A stretch of DNA of 64,000 nt from Asterias amurensis (lineage: Eukaryota > Echinodermata > Asteroidea > Forcipulatida > Asteriidae): positions 27,990,938 through 28,054,937 of the forward strand of contig NC_092651.1 in assembly GCF_032118995.1 (NCBI RefSeq), in the 5' to 3' direction. Below are positions 1-11,014 of this stretch, in pieces. Position 1 is the stretch's first letter, and each line of letters starts with the position of its first letter. The notes under the pieces were generated by a model. The model made no database searches, had not been told where the DNA came from, and saw nothing but the letters and a program-made list of their open reading frames with translations. The translations under genes and the position numbers were made by a program.

Positions 1-187
1 CCTTTGCCAACACCGTCTTTGAAAATGTACTCTGATGCATTTTATTTTGTTGTCCTTCTTTTTTAGTGAAAGGTCTTTGCGGGTTATTACCTGCTTTAGA
101 TATTTTTCTTTATGCAGACTTTGGTAGTTGATTTCACATCGCCGTTATTACTGCATATGGATCGTCTATCCGCTACTGAGGTTTGTA

Positions 188-335
188 AAATTCATAATCA
201 AATGTAAAATTCTTATTTAAAGTCGTGGGTTCGAATCCCACCGGAGTAACATGGCTGCGATATCTTTTCACAGGACTCGGGAAAGTACCGAGTATACAGT
301 GCTAACACACATCTGTGTACAGGTAAAAACCAAAA
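188..335 (+). repeat. tRNA-derived SINE, 5'-incomplete copy
   Basis: A Pol III B-box-like motif, ggttcgaatcc, lies near 229-239. It is followed by the same tail as three other copies in this window: gagtaacatg, then cgggaaagtaccgagtatac, then gctaacacacatc. The A-box half is missing. It lies directly upstream of a second copy at 400-600, so the two form a tandem pair. This is a retroposed tRNA-like element and not a functional tRNA gene. Confidence 0.65.
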
Positions 336-399
336 TTAATATTCTTTGTCTGCGATGCAAATTTAACATCTATTATATCGTTGCGGTACCTGCTGCCAA

Positions 400-600
400 A
401 ACATAGGATTTGAACTGCCTCTAGCTGCCGGGCAACCTTGGTAGGCCAGTTGATAAGACACTGCTCTAGAATTGCAAGGGTCGTGGGTTTGAATCCCACC
501 CGAGTAACATGCCTGTGATATTTTTTCAGGAAAGTACAGGAAAGTACTGAGTATACAGTGCTAACACACACCGGTGTACAGGTAAAAACCAAAATTAATA
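400..600 (+). repeat. tRNA-derived SINE, full-length copy
   Basis: The head is tRNA-like: ccttggtaggccagttgata resembles an A box, and the B box (gggtttgaatcc) follows about 50 bases later. The tail carries the family-specific block with gagtaacatgcctgtgat and ends in aaaccaaaattaata. Close copies lie at 56845-57055 and, more diverged, at 37140-37365. The B box here has one change (gtttgaatcc for gttcgaatcc), so this copy is probably silent. Confidence 0.75.
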
Positions 601-719
601 AAGTGTAAAATTGTTATTTGCTGAAAATTGTGTTACTGATATGGTTGTTTTTTTTTGTTTTTCTAATCATAAGGGTTAGTCGAGCAACACAAAATACTGA
701 TGCTTTTATGTTACACCTT

Positions 720-1287
720 AAAATATTATAATGAATAGGGTAGATGGCCTTAGCTTCCGATCCAACCCGGACCTTCTTCAGAGGCATAAAACAAGTACAA
801 ACAAATACATATCCATTTATAGAAAAAGAGAGGGGGGAAAGGGATTAAGGAAAGGATCCAGAAAGAGGCGGGAAAATAACAGCCAATCAAAGTTTCTATT
901 TCAGAGACAAAATAGGTGGCTATGAACCAATAGGAGTGAAGTGGCGAGGACAAAGGATGTTTAGAATGAAAAGATGGGTTACTGGACCATAAAAGTGTGA
1001 AAGTATTGTTCTACAACAATGCAGGGAGACATGAAAGGGTAGGATTAGAGAGCAAGTTGCATCATGATGTAACTAACAATGGTCAATTAATAAGAATAGC
1101 AAGATCAAAGGTATGATTAAAAATAGGTATGAGGGACCTGTGGAAAAAAAGGGGGGGGTTACTTACATCAGATAGGTACAGTGATGAATTTAAAAAGACT
1201 TAAAACTAGAATAATTTTTACTTTATGTACAGAATATATACAACATATAAGTTATTAGGCAAAAGTGAAGTGGAGGGTAATGAGAAG
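720..1287 (-). mobile_element. Penelope-like element, 3' non-coding part
   Basis: This stretch lies immediately downstream (minus strand) of the GIY-YIG reading frame. At 745-790 it contains, read on the minus strand, gaagaaggtccgggttggat, a kind of motif I associate with the ends of Penelope-like elements. It has no open frame of its own. Assignment to the element rests mainly on position. Confidence 0.45.
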
Positions 1288-1917
1288 TTATTTAACACCA
1301 GTGTTGATGTTAAGTCCAAAGGGTTTGACTGTCTTGAGTTGGTGAATCCAGTGTGATTCTCTATTCTTGCGGTTTGTGTCATCACCATTGCAAGCTTCAA
1401 TCACAAGAAGTTCAACATCAATGACACTATGATTGGGGCTGTTGAAGTGGATAGAGACTGGGTACGGTTTCTTAGTCTTTATGGAAGAGACATGATTCAC
1501 AAAGCGAATACTAAGTTTGGTCTTAGTCTCTCCCACATATTGTAGCCCACATCTCTTACATGATATGACATAGACTACATTAGACGTGCTGCATTCAGAG
1601 TCGGTCTTGATGTTGTATGAAGAGCCAGTGGTATGGCTCTTCACCTTAAGTGAGGGCTTAATGTGCAGACTCGTTTTGCATTTGGAACGGGTACATTTGT
1701 GACAGCCCAGTATATCTGTCAGGGGTTGTGTTTGGACTGTACCTGGGGGAAGTTTGGCCCTGACTAGTATGTCACCAAGGTTCTTAGGGCGGTGGAATGC
1801 AACCATGGGAACCTTAGGGATTGCTGAGTGTAACCTGCTGGAGGAGTGAAGTATAGGCATGTTATTATTGAGAATTGAGGGAAGTTTGGGTAGTTTGGGG
1901 TGGAAGGTGGTGACCAA
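1288..1917 (-). CDS. Penelope-like retroelement C-terminal part with GIY-YIG endonuclease
   Basis: The open frame codes for 209 residues. The N-terminal half contains FHRPKNLGDILVRAKLPPG, which matches the connector region found downstream of the reverse transcriptase in Penelope-like elements, followed by a Cys pair (GCHKCTRSKC). The C-terminal half is a GIY-YIG-type nuclease: VVYVISCKRCGLQYVGET holds the two conserved tyrosine strands, RFVNHVSSIKT follows with its conserved Arg and His, and a Glu is present in RESHWIHQLKT. In this family the domain nicks target DNA during retrotransposition. No reverse transcriptase precedes it between 1918 and about 4300, so the copy is 5'-truncated. The domain itself shows no stop or frameshift. 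Confidence 0.85.
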   Translation of the reverse strand: MVTTFHPKLPKLPSILNNNMPILHSSSRLHSAIPKVPMVAFHRPKNLGDILVRAKLPPGTVQTQPLTDILGCHKCTRSKCKTSLHIKPSLKVKSHTTGSSYNIKTDSECSTSNVVYVISCKRCGLQYVGETKTKLSIRFVNHVSSIKTKKPYPVSIHFNSPNHSVIDVELLVIEACNGDDTNRKNRESHWIHQLKTVKPFGLNINTGVK

Positions 1918-2053
1918 AGCAACTCTATTGGTCGGAGCTTTTTTAGCTCCCGTGTTAGTCCTTAAAATATCATATATTGTTCAGTTGGAAACAATCTGCT
2001 TGTGCATTTCTGTGTATTTTTAATACCCTTCAGGAACGTCTACATAAATAGAT

Positions 2054-2239
2054 CACGTGCTGACACGGCTGGATTCTCTCTGTGATGTCACGTGCATTAC
2101 ATAATATATAGTTATGAGTGAATTTGTCAATAGAAAGAGCATATTTTGCTGACCCCATCCAGAACAATCTCTGCAATACCTCATGAATACATTATGCAAT
2201 GACGACATCACAGAGAGAATCCAGCCTGTCAACAAGTGA
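2054..2239. mobile_element. MITE, about 185 bp, long terminal inverted repeats
   Basis: The left end (cacgtgctgacacggctgga) and the right end read in reverse (cacttgttgacaggctggat) match, and the match continues through ttctctctgtgatgtc on both sides, giving arms of about 40 bases. The interior is AT-rich and codes for nothing. This is the structure of a non-autonomous DNA transposon; the superfamily is not evident. Confidence 0.8.
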
Positions 2240-3137
2240 CCTTTTTATTTAGACGCTCATGAAGACGCTCATTATTTTATTAGGCCAAACAAAATAAATG
2301 TTGTGTTTACGGTAACGGCCCTAAAAAATTCCAGGTAGGTAGGTAGGAAAATAATTTTATTTTGTAATTTTATTTTTATTTTTAAGTTCTTGAATTTTGA
2401 GTTATTTGTTAATATTTTAAACCCGTTACCATGAATTATACTAACCTTGTTCGACTCATCAAGTTATAAACCCTCATGTTGGAAAGTGGTAAAATATAAA
2501 AGTTTATAAGTTGTTTTAGAAAAAACATAACATAGGTCAAGTTGCAAGCGCTTTAGAAGTTACAAGGAAACTTTTTATCTTACCATTAAATCAGGGCCAT
2601 GTTTTAAATGCTGACATCAGTTTTACCAACTTTCAATTTGAGGTGTGGTTATTTTGTTCACATTTTTCATTCCATTGTTGTACACTTACTTGCACTTTAC
2701 CCAGACTGACGAACGTCCGGGTTGCTGGGTGAAAATGATGTCACTCAGTAGGCTCAGTGGTGCAAGGTGTACCATAACATTAACAACAGAGCCGAAACTC
2801 ACAACTCACATTTTCCCCAAAATAATATAGCAAAATGAATAAACACTTTTGAGGGTCAAACTTATTATTTTGAATGTCAGCCTGATCTGATCCGAATGTG
2901 TGTTGTGAGTCTCTGGGTAGTTTAAATATACTTCAAAACAACTCAAAAGCTTCCCGATGGCCAGTTCAACTAGTGTCTGATGGGTAATCATACTCCGAAG
3001 AAACAAATCACTAATAAAACAACAATGAAAATTGGAATTGAAAACTTGAACTGTATGTTTTATTTCAACGGCAGAATCACTTGTCTACCATAACAAGTTA
3101 ACTAGCAGGCGTCTCTCTTTGTTTTTATCCACTTTCA

Positions 3138-3713
3138 GAAACTGATTAGAATATGTCTTCAGTTATTACAAGTCAAATGTTTTTTTGTCATAAACGGTGA
3201 ACCTTTTTCTTCTTGTCCAATTATTTCAGAGGACAATCAATTTCAAATTTTCTGTGGCCCAAAACATGTGGCTCATATTGCTAGATTTAAGCATGGTCAC
3301 ATTTTAATACTTGCAAAGTAACTAGCAAAAAAAAAAGGTTTCACGCAATGTGGCATGATTCTTTGAAAACTGATACAAAAGCTTACAGGCCTAGCATTTT
3401 CTGGGTCCGTAAGGACGACGGCGCTGAAACTAATTAGAATATGTCTTCAATTATTACAAGTCTGACAATGGTTTTCTTGTCATAAACGGTAAACCTCTTT
3501 GTCCAATCATTTCAGAGGACAACAAATTACAAATTTTCTGTGGCCCAAAACATGTGGCTTTATATTGCTAGATTTAAGCATGGTCACATTTTAATACTTG
3601 CAAAGTAACTAGCAAAAAAAAAAAGGTTTCACGCAATGTGGCATGATTCTTTGAAAACTGATACAAAAGCTTACAGGCCTAGCATTTCCTGGGACCGTAA
3701 GGACGACGGCGCT
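3138..3713 (+). repeat. 288 bp direct tandem duplication, two copies
   Basis: Copy one (3138-3425) and copy two (3426-3713) share order and sequence almost throughout. Both begin gaaact.attagaatatgtc, contain ggcccaaaacatgtggct and a poly-A run followed by ggtttcacgcaatgtggc, and end ccgtaaggacgacggcgctg. A few substitutions and a short indel separate them, so the duplication is fairly young. It lies inside the 2.0 kb TIR element. Confidence 0.85.
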
Positions 3714-3789
3714 GTTTTGATGCAGTTTTCATTCGCAGTCTGTCCATAGTGTAAAACGTGTTGTAAACGTACGCGGCCGGTCACCCACG

Positions 3790-3972
3790 TGCTGTACACC
3801 ACTGACAGCTACACCATGTTTTGTTGTGGTGTCCAATATGCGGCCGGCTGCCAGGGGCCCAATTTCGTTTCGTGCTGTACCACTGACAGCTAGCTGTACT
3901 GTACTGTTGTACCGTGTTTTGTTGTGGTGTCCAATATGCGGCCGGCTGCCAGGGGCCCAATTTCGTTTCGTG
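3790..3972 (+). repeat. GC-rich tandem duplication of about 85-98 bp
   Basis: The block gttttgttgtggtgtccaat, then atgcggccggctgccagggg, then cccaatttcgtttcgtg occurs at 3819-3873 and again at 3918-3972. Each is preceded by a ctgtac...ccactgacagc segment. The island is much more GC-rich than its surroundings. Overlapping open frames in it follow from the repeat and are not genes. Confidence 0.8.
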
Positions 3973-4322
3973 TGACATTGGATCGCCCCGAAGTACGCTG
4001 TGAACACAGCGGGTGCGTCGGGGCCGGGCATCGGGTGGCGCGTGCACCTTTCACAGAAAAAATTGTGGCAGTACAGTAAGCTAGGCTAGGCGTGGGCCGG
4101 GTGCACAAGTTTTGATATCGCCATGATTTTTGCAAAAATGCATTATTACACTGGTAAGTCGTAATAAACAGTTTTAAAGTGAGGCAACATGTTAAAATTC
4201 TCATTTTAAATTTTACCAACTCACAAAATATTTAGAAAAATGTTTTGAGGTCGGCAATTCGGCCGCAAAAAATTCAGGTCGGTCGGGTTACCGTAAACAC
4301 AACATTTATTTTGTTTGGCCTT

Positions 4323-5060
4323 AAGAAAATATAACTCATATTTAAATACATAGGAAGGCACAAAATTAATTTTTCCAACTGAATTATTGTATACAAATAA
4401 TGAGGTGTAACATAAAAGCATATAAATACTTTGTTTTTCAGGAAACCTTTATATTATTAAAGGATACAAGACCGAACAGCAGTTTCACTCATCAGACTCT
4501 CTTGTATGCTATAAATCCAAAAGGTGTGTTCGATCATCAATTATTAACTGATCTTATCAAACTTACATGCATATCACCCAATTTAGCCATCATAAACACA
4601 GTCGACACATAATTAAGAAGCTGTATCAAACAAAAAAGAGTTTAAGAAAAACGTTTAACTATCGACAACTCACTCGTCATTAAATGAAAAGGAAAAATAA
4701 CCACAACATGATTTGTAATAAAATTCAAATATGATTTAAATTACGAGAATAAGCTAAAGATTTCTTTGGCACAATGTTGTTCGATGACTTAAGAAAATTA
4801 CACGTTCCTTAATACATATTATATTTGCTGTACACGTACAGATATATGTTATCCTAACTTACTTTACATTTTGGGCCCGACTCTTCTGCGAACAAATGCT
4901 AAAAACGTTTTTTAGCAATTAGCTGATTAGCTTATGATTGCAAAAGGTCTGTTCGATCAATAACCAACTGACTGCATGAAACAGTCTATCAACGACTGTA
5001 CTAGTCATCAAACTCTCTCTTTGAGCATCCTCAATTTAATGCCAGTCGGGCTCATACTCA
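4323..5060. other. AT-rich stretch, nothing recognised
   Basis: I see no convincing coding frame, RNA gene or repeat boundary between the 2.0 kb TIR element and the 21 bp minisatellite. The one open frame of about 70 codons near 4400-4612 has no domain or compositional signal. Confidence 0.5.
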
Positions 5061-5075
5061 GACAGGCTTTCTTCA

Positions 5076-5218
5076 AGACTTCCTCAAGGTTTCTTTCAAC
5101 TCCCTCAAGCTTTCTTGCGACTTCCTCAAGCTTTCTTGCGACTACCTCGAGCTTTCTTGCAAATTCCTCAAGCTTTCTTGCGACTCCCTCAAGCTTTCTT
5201 GCGCCTCCCTCAAGCTTG
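5076..5218 (+). repeat. 21 bp minisatellite, about seven units
   Basis: The unit is close to cctcaagctttcttgcgact and repeats without gaps. The unit length is a multiple of three, so a frame stays open through it and would encode a Ser/Phe/Leu-rich repeat. That frame has no independent support as a gene. Confidence 0.85.
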
Positions 5219-5973
5219 TTGTTTGGCAGCTTCTGAAGAATCGGAATCTGAGCTGGCTATCTGGGTCAAGCTGGGCTCCCTTACAGACTGGTTAGTCTCC
5301 ATTTTAGCAGTTACCATGGTGGACTTATTGACTTTAGCCATATGTGAATACAGGTTGCTGTTGAAAATTGTTCTTACACCTAATTGGGCACATTTTTTTC
5401 GCTTGTCCATCCTTTGGGGTGTCGTCTTCTGAAGAATCTTGGGCATTAATCTATAAAAAAAAGAGTAGGAACAAAATTGTACAAGAAAATAGTAATGAAT
5501 TGCTAAAGTCACCTAGTTCAGTCTGATGAAAAGCATAAAGGGTTTTCCCTTAGTCAAAAGGCTACATCAAATGAGTGGCAAGACATATCAACACATTCCC
5601 TGATATTTATTGATTAATGAGATGTCTCCAAAGACACTGGTTGTTTCGAAAAGAAAAGACGGATTTACACAATTTACATGAAAAGCAATTATTAATTACA
5701 TCACTTACTGCAATGGTGGATTTGTGTCACCTTTGAAGATGTGTGACAAAAGATGGCGATTCTGATTTCTCCTGTGTTGGTTTCTCACTTAACGGGCTTG
5801 ATGACTTTTGGGCGTCGATCTAAACAGAAATAGGAAAATAAATTAACACATATTCAAAAATTGCTCATGACACTACATCTTCGTGGTTGGGCTGAGGTTG
5901 TTTAGAGAAGAGATGATAGATTTACACAATGAGCAGTTGTTTAGAAGCGAAGCGTAATAGAAAACGGTTACTT

Positions 5974-6140
5974 ACTACAACGGTGGCTGAAGAAGATGAC
6001 GATGTTTCCAATTTCTCAGTTGTTATCTTAACTACAACAGTGGGTGAAGAAGATGGCGATGTTTCCAATTTCTCTAGTGTTGTCTCGACTACAACTGTGG
6101 GCGAAGAAGATGGCAATGTTTCCAATTTCTCCGGACTTGT
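5974..6140 (+). repeat. 57 bp minisatellite, three units
   Basis: Three units each contain actacaac.gtggg.gaagaa followed by gatg.cgatgtttccaattt. The plus-strand frame encodes three 19-residue units of the form TTTVxEEDxDVSNFS. Because the unit is divisible by three, both strands stay open. The acidic-serine peptide could be part of a rapidly changing protein, but I find no splice-supported exons beside it. Confidence 0.75.
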
Positions 6141-6169
6141 GAGACGGAGGTAACTGATATCCATTGTAG

Positions 6170-7230
6170 CTTCACAGAAGGCCCACGTTCTTTTTTACTC
6201 TCTCTTAATTTCAAAGTTGGAAAATAAATACAAAAGTATTCATAGATAAATGAGCAATTCATGTTGTACACGCACAAATTTCTTTTTAGTAAATCTATGT
6301 GGTGTTAACAAAGTTGCCAAGCTCCATTCTTTTCTAAAGTGGTCAAGGCGAAAAAGAAATAAACAAATATTCAGTACATGCATATTTAGTATCTGTCACG
6401 ACTTTGTAGATGGTATTTGTACAAACCTTCTGTGACTTTTACTTTGAGTCATTCTTTCCAGACTGGAGGAGGCGGATCCATAATGATGACTGAGAAGGCC
6501 CATGTTCTTCTTTACTATCTCTTGATTTCAAAGTGGGAAAATAAATACAACAGTATTAATAGATAAATGAGGAATTTATCTTGCACACGCACAAATTATT
6601 AGTTAGTAAATTCACCTCGTGTCGGCAAAGTTGCCAAGCTCCATTCTTTCCTACAGTCACAAAGAAATAAAGAAATATTCAGTACATGCATACAACCGAT
6701 TACTATTTAGTCAATTTGTGTCTTGTCAAATTCCCTGGTCTGTTTGATGTGGGTTTCGGTGTACTACTTTTGTCTACTTATAATAATGTTTTTATCAATA
6801 ATGTGTAATTTTTAATGTTATATATTGTTATATTTATATTCATATTTAAATTGATACTTTACATAGTTTTTAATGATTCCTGTAAGTGGTGGCTTTCCGC
6901 TGTTGGATGTCAATAAATAAAAAATTAAAAAATAATAAATAAATATGAATAAATCTATAATGGTATTTGTACAAACCTCTGTGACTTTTTATGTGAGTCA
7001 ATCTTTCTGGACTGGAGGACGGGGATGCGAATGAAAACCACAGTTGCTTCAGAGAAGGCCCGCGTTCTTCTTTACTCTCTCTTGATTTCAAAAGGGGAAA
7101 ATAACTACAACAGTATTCATAGATAAATGAGCAATTCATGTTGTACACGCACGAATTACTATTAAGTAAATTTACGTCGTGTCGGCAAAGTTGCCAAGCT
7201 CCATTCTTTTCTACATGCATACAACCGATA
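6170..7230 (+). repeat. Three related tandem segments of about 200-270 bp
   Basis: The series gcc(c)a/cgttcttctttactctc, then ttgatttcaaag.ggaaaata, then attcatagataaatgagcaa, then ttgtacacgcac, and finally gttgccaagctccattcttt occurs near 6178-6335, 6498-6650 and 7058-7215. The spacer between copies two and three (6720-6960) is AT-rich and different. I see no gene here. Confidence 0.75.
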
Positions 7231-7489
7231 ACTATGTTTTCAGTTTGAGTTTTTTCGACATGAATGAATAAATGAATAAATCAATAAGGACATAATTTTT
7301 GGAAAGTCCAGGCTAAAAAGATGCTCCGATTTTACATGTATTGTGGGAGCCGAGATGCCCATTTTGAAAGATCAAATTACAGGGGGAATGGCAATTACAA
7401 CTGAACATATATACATGTACACCAGATCGACCGTTGCCCACAGCACAGTGGCAGTGCATGTACACTGTACATAGTGCGATCACAACTGC

Positions 7490-7700
7490 ATTGCTGCTTG
7501 AAAAGCAGAGCCGGTGCCAACAGCCTTGCTCCTCATTTCCTCCTGTCCCTCTCGTTTGATTATGTACTCTCGCAGGTCTCTGAATGCAGTGACTGAACAT
7601 CGCTCAAAAAGGTCTCGACAGGTATTTCGCATGTATGTGTCATGGAGGCCTTCGATTAGTTGTTCCCCTAAGGCTGTGTCTGAGGATGAATACAGATCTG
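7490..7700 (-). pseudogene. Possible Gag-like fragment
   Basis: On the minus strand a frame reads through GEQLIEGLHDTYMR, then FRDLREYIIKREGQEEMRSK. This pattern (predicted helical, a 'QF(I/V)xGL' block, then 'FxxLRExAxxxE') resembles the end of the capsid region in LTR-retroelement Gag proteins. The frame is broken on both sides and no Cys-His knuckle or pol region is adjacent. It could equally be part of an unrelated helical protein. Confidence 0.3.
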
Positions 7701-7759
7701 CATCCCGTCTAGTTAATCACAGGAACCGCTTCTTTGGCATCCTTCACCCTGATTAATTA

Positions 7760-8920
7760 ACACTGGTAGTACGAAAAATTAATTGAATAAACTACTGTTA
7801 TTAATTATTATAAATTTTGAACATTAAACAGAAACTCCTATAGTTTAATAATCAAAGACAACTGTTCTTTTATTGAACAACATGTAATGTTAAACTCAAC
7901 TTGGAAATTTCAGAGGTTGAGTTGTAAATCCAGTTTTTCTCACTTGAAACTTTGCAGAATACAAACTGGTGTCCCTGTCAAAGATTTGGACACCTGTAAC
8001 AGTTGTTTTAGCTACTTCTAAATGAATACATGTAAGGTACAAATTCAACACAATAAAATACAGGAAAACAACATTTTGTTGCCATCACAAACCAAAGCAA
8101 TAACGAATACCACATAATGGGTATTTTTCACACACCATGTGGGGGGTTTGTTACAAGGTTCAAGTAGTTACATCATGTATGTACAACTCTTCTCTAGAAA
8201 CGCCTCCAAGTTCAGTTAAATGGAATTGACTGAATACTGTAGAGGGCATGTTCGCTTGTTGTGCCCCTCTTCTGCACACCTACTGCAGGAAACTTTAAAA
8301 CATTTCTGTCTCTTACAGGATGGAAACAAGTACTCTGTCCTGTAGTGTTAGCCTTTTGCATTATTTGCTCCAGAGCTTGCAGATTCTTATGATCGGATCC
8401 TCGAAAAAAACACTTTGTTATTAGGTCATTTAATTTCTCAAAGGTCTGCTGAGAAAAGGGTTTAAGAGAACCATGTAGTGATATCGATTCTGACACAAGT
8501 CGAGCCATGATGTGCATGTGATGTACGCATTACCCACATACATGTACATGTACATGTTGATGCTGTTGATTGAGTGGGCGGGGCTTAATAGATCAATCTG
8601 TATTGTTAACAAAAAATGTTTTTAAACTTCCTGCAGTCACTGCAACTTTTGGACTGTGTTCTTCATATATCATGTAAACACTGAAATAAAAAAATCTCCA
8701 GGAGATGGTTTTGTTATTCAGTCAATTGTCACACTGCCTATAATTGTTTGATAAACTAAGCATGCATTTTGTACTAGATGCATGCTCTCATACTGATGGG
8801 GGAATGAGTTATACATGTATTAATTCATCTCATTATAGAACATTTCACTGTTGTCTTTATCATGTGCACAAATTGTCTAAACAATATATTTTGACACAGA
8901 CAAGCTTGCCAACCAATTGA
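7760..8920. other. Non-coding stretch, nothing recognised
   Basis: The region is AT-rich with short runs such as tacatgtacatgtacatg near 8537-8555. No coding frame with family resemblance, no inverted-repeat element and no RNA gene is evident. Confidence 0.5.
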
Positions 8921-9412
8921 TAATAGCTTGCATGAGCTTGTGGTGACAATGCTAATATCTTGGCAAGCTTGTGCATGATGGCGACTGAAAATGGGCCAGT
9001 TTACAATAGCTTGGCAAGCTTGCTGCAATCTTGCGGCAACCTTGCCAATAGCTTTGCAAGCTTGCGGCGACATGCTTTTAGCTTGGCAAGCTTGCGACAA
9101 CATTGCAAATTGCTTGGCAAGCTTGGAGCAAGCTTGCCAATACCTTGGCAAGCTTGCACAAACTTTGGCAAGCTTGCGACAACCTTGGCAATCTTGCGAC
9201 AACCTTGCAAATAGCTAAGCAAGCTTGTCAATACCTTCGCAAGCTTGCAAAAGATCTTGGCAAGCTTGCTGCAAGGTTGTGGCAAGCTTGCAGCAAGCTT
9301 GCAAGCTTGCAGTAAGATAGTAACAAGATTGCAGGCAATACTTCAAGCTTACTTAAGCTTGCAACAAGCTTATTAAGCCTGCAGCAAGCTAGTTACAAGC
9401 TTGCTGCAATTG
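8905..9412. repeat. AAGCTTG minisatellite (interrupted palindromic array)
   Basis: The palindrome-centred word gcaagcttgc or a near variant recurs dozens of times, spaced mostly by 10-30 bases of text such as caacctttggcaa or aatagcttgg. Because the core is its own reverse complement, frames are open on both strands and in several phases, all giving Leu-Ala-Ser/Cys-Gln-rich peptides. These are repeat artefacts. The boundaries are soft. Confidence 0.9.
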
Positions 9413-9540
9413 TCATTGAATTATTATTTTATTATTGATGGTTTATTAAAATTGAACTTGTAGCCAATAGCTAAATTGCGTCAATATATACATGTTATAC
9501 AGTAAAATATTTTTAAAATAAACATTAGGGAATGCACAAA

Positions 9541-9698
9541 AGACGAATTTCAACATGCGTCATCGGCCGCCATCCCTGATGAATGTGAAATGCGTGAAAA
9601 AGCCTTTAATGGCTCAGAGTCGTGTGTAGCATGGACACACTTTAAAATCCATTCTTACATCAAAGATGGCGGCCAACGACGCGCATCGCAATCCGTCT
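9541..9698. mobile_element. Small MITE, about 158 bp
   Basis: The left end agacgaatttcaacatgcgt is followed by catcggccgccatc. The right end in reverse reads agacggattgcgatgcgcgt followed by cgttggccgccatc. The arms are about 35 bases with several mismatches. Nothing is encoded between them. Confidence 0.7.
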
Positions 9699-10644
9699 AT
9701 ATATTTAAAAGGAAATGTTTAACCGACCACAACAACACACAAGAAAAACATTAAAATACCGGAGAACTCTACATACAGGCAAGAAATTAAGATAACATTT
9801 GAAAATCAAAACATTAAATACATTAAGGACTACACAAACTTCCCTAGTTGATGAGTAGCAAACTTCAAGCAAATGTCCGCTCTGAATGATGAACATCAGG
9901 CCCTTTGACTCATTCTGTAGCTTTCACTGCCCATTTCTGACTTGGTATGCGTCTAAAATTGTCCTAGGTCTTGCGTCTGCATGATGCACCTGCCATATTC
10001 TGCACATCAAGTCCTTTTCTACACAGGTGTTGCCCCCTCTAATGAATGTTTTGTTTAGCTCTAAATCCATGAAATACTAAGGGCGGGCAGTCAACTATGT
10101 TTGATTAGATAATTCATGTATGTATGTATAAACAGTGTTGCCTACCAAGTGGTCTCATTTGGTTATTAGTTTTACCTTCAACTTGGAGGCAGTTGTGAGC
10201 TGTACTATAACTGTCTGCTGCCTTTGCTATTTCCTTCAAACAGTCAAACTCTCTTTCTTTTACCCACTTTGCAAGTTGGGCATTAGCATTGCGAAGGAAC
10301 TGCTCCTCAATTCTTCAGGAAAGTTCTGGACTAATTATAACTCCATACCTAGCACCCTTTGTGTGTAGACTTCAGTATCACTCTTGCCCGAAGCTCTAAA
10401 CCTTTGGCGATATTCTTCTGGCATCTGGCAAGAACAGCAGCTTTGATTTTGTCATAGTTTGTGTCACCAGCCTTTAACCTCACTACCTTCCTTTGCTTTA
10501 CCTTTGAGTGGTTTGTGAACATAAACAGGCCAGTCTTCCTTAGAAATGGTTTGGGTTACTGCCCATCTTTCAAATTGTTCATGGTAAATATCAATCCTTT
10601 CTCTATTTTTAAGTGGCTGCATTTTAGTAGTGAGTAATGACTGC
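9699..10644. other. Non-coding stretch, nothing firm
   Basis: No inverted-repeat element or domain-bearing frame is seen. Part of 10250-10620 reads like degraded coding sequence, but I could not link it to any family. Confidence 0.4.
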
Positions 10645-11014
10645 TTAAAGCCATTGGACCCTTTCGGTTCAGAAAAAAAATAAAAGTTCACTGATTTACA
10701 AATAACTTACAGTGTTTACAGAAGGCAATGGTGAAAGACTTCTCTTGAAATATTCCATGAAATGCTTTACTTTTTGAGAAAACAGCAAAACAATATAAAT
10801 TCTCGTTAACGAGAATTACGGATTTATTTTAAACACATGTCATGACACGGCGAAACACGCGTAAACAAAGCTGGGTTTTTCCGTTGTTTTCTCCCGACTC
10901 CAATGACCGATTGAGCCTAAATTTTCACAGGTTTGTTATTTGATTTAGAAGTTGTGGTACACAAAGTGTGGGCCTTGGACAACACTGTTTACCGAAAGGG
11001 TCCAATGGCTTTAA
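10645..11014. mobile_element. MITE with TTAA target duplications
   Basis: The element starts at 10645 with TTAA then agccattggaccctttcggt, and ends with the exact reverse complement, accgaaagggtccaatggct, followed by TTAA at 11011. TTAA duplication is typical of piggyBac-like and Kolobok-like transposases. The interior contains the short palindrome attctcgttaacgagaat and no gene. Its right TTAA is shared with the next element. Confidence 0.88.

Larger units (their letters stand above)
2281..4322. mobile_element. 2.0 kb TIR element (non-autonomous DNA transposon)
   Basis: The first 36 bases (ggccaaacaaaataaatg followed by ttgtgtttacggtaac) reappear as the exact reverse complement at 4287-4320. 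Beyond this, both ends carry related sequence with aaaaaattc and runs of aggt/ggtcgg. The interior has no long coding frame. It holds a 288 bp direct tandem duplication and a GC-rich island with its own repeats, listed separately. The near-perfect inverted ends support a single mobile unit. Confidence 0.75.

Noticed and set aside
405..500. Functional tRNA gene
   Set aside because: The tRNA-like head is followed by a shared SINE tail, is present in several diverged copies, and does not form a convincing complete cloverleaf by eye.
8825..9315. Overlapping protein genes in the AAGCTTG region
   Set aside because: All frames arise from a repeated self-complementary word; peptides are low-complexity and open on both strands.
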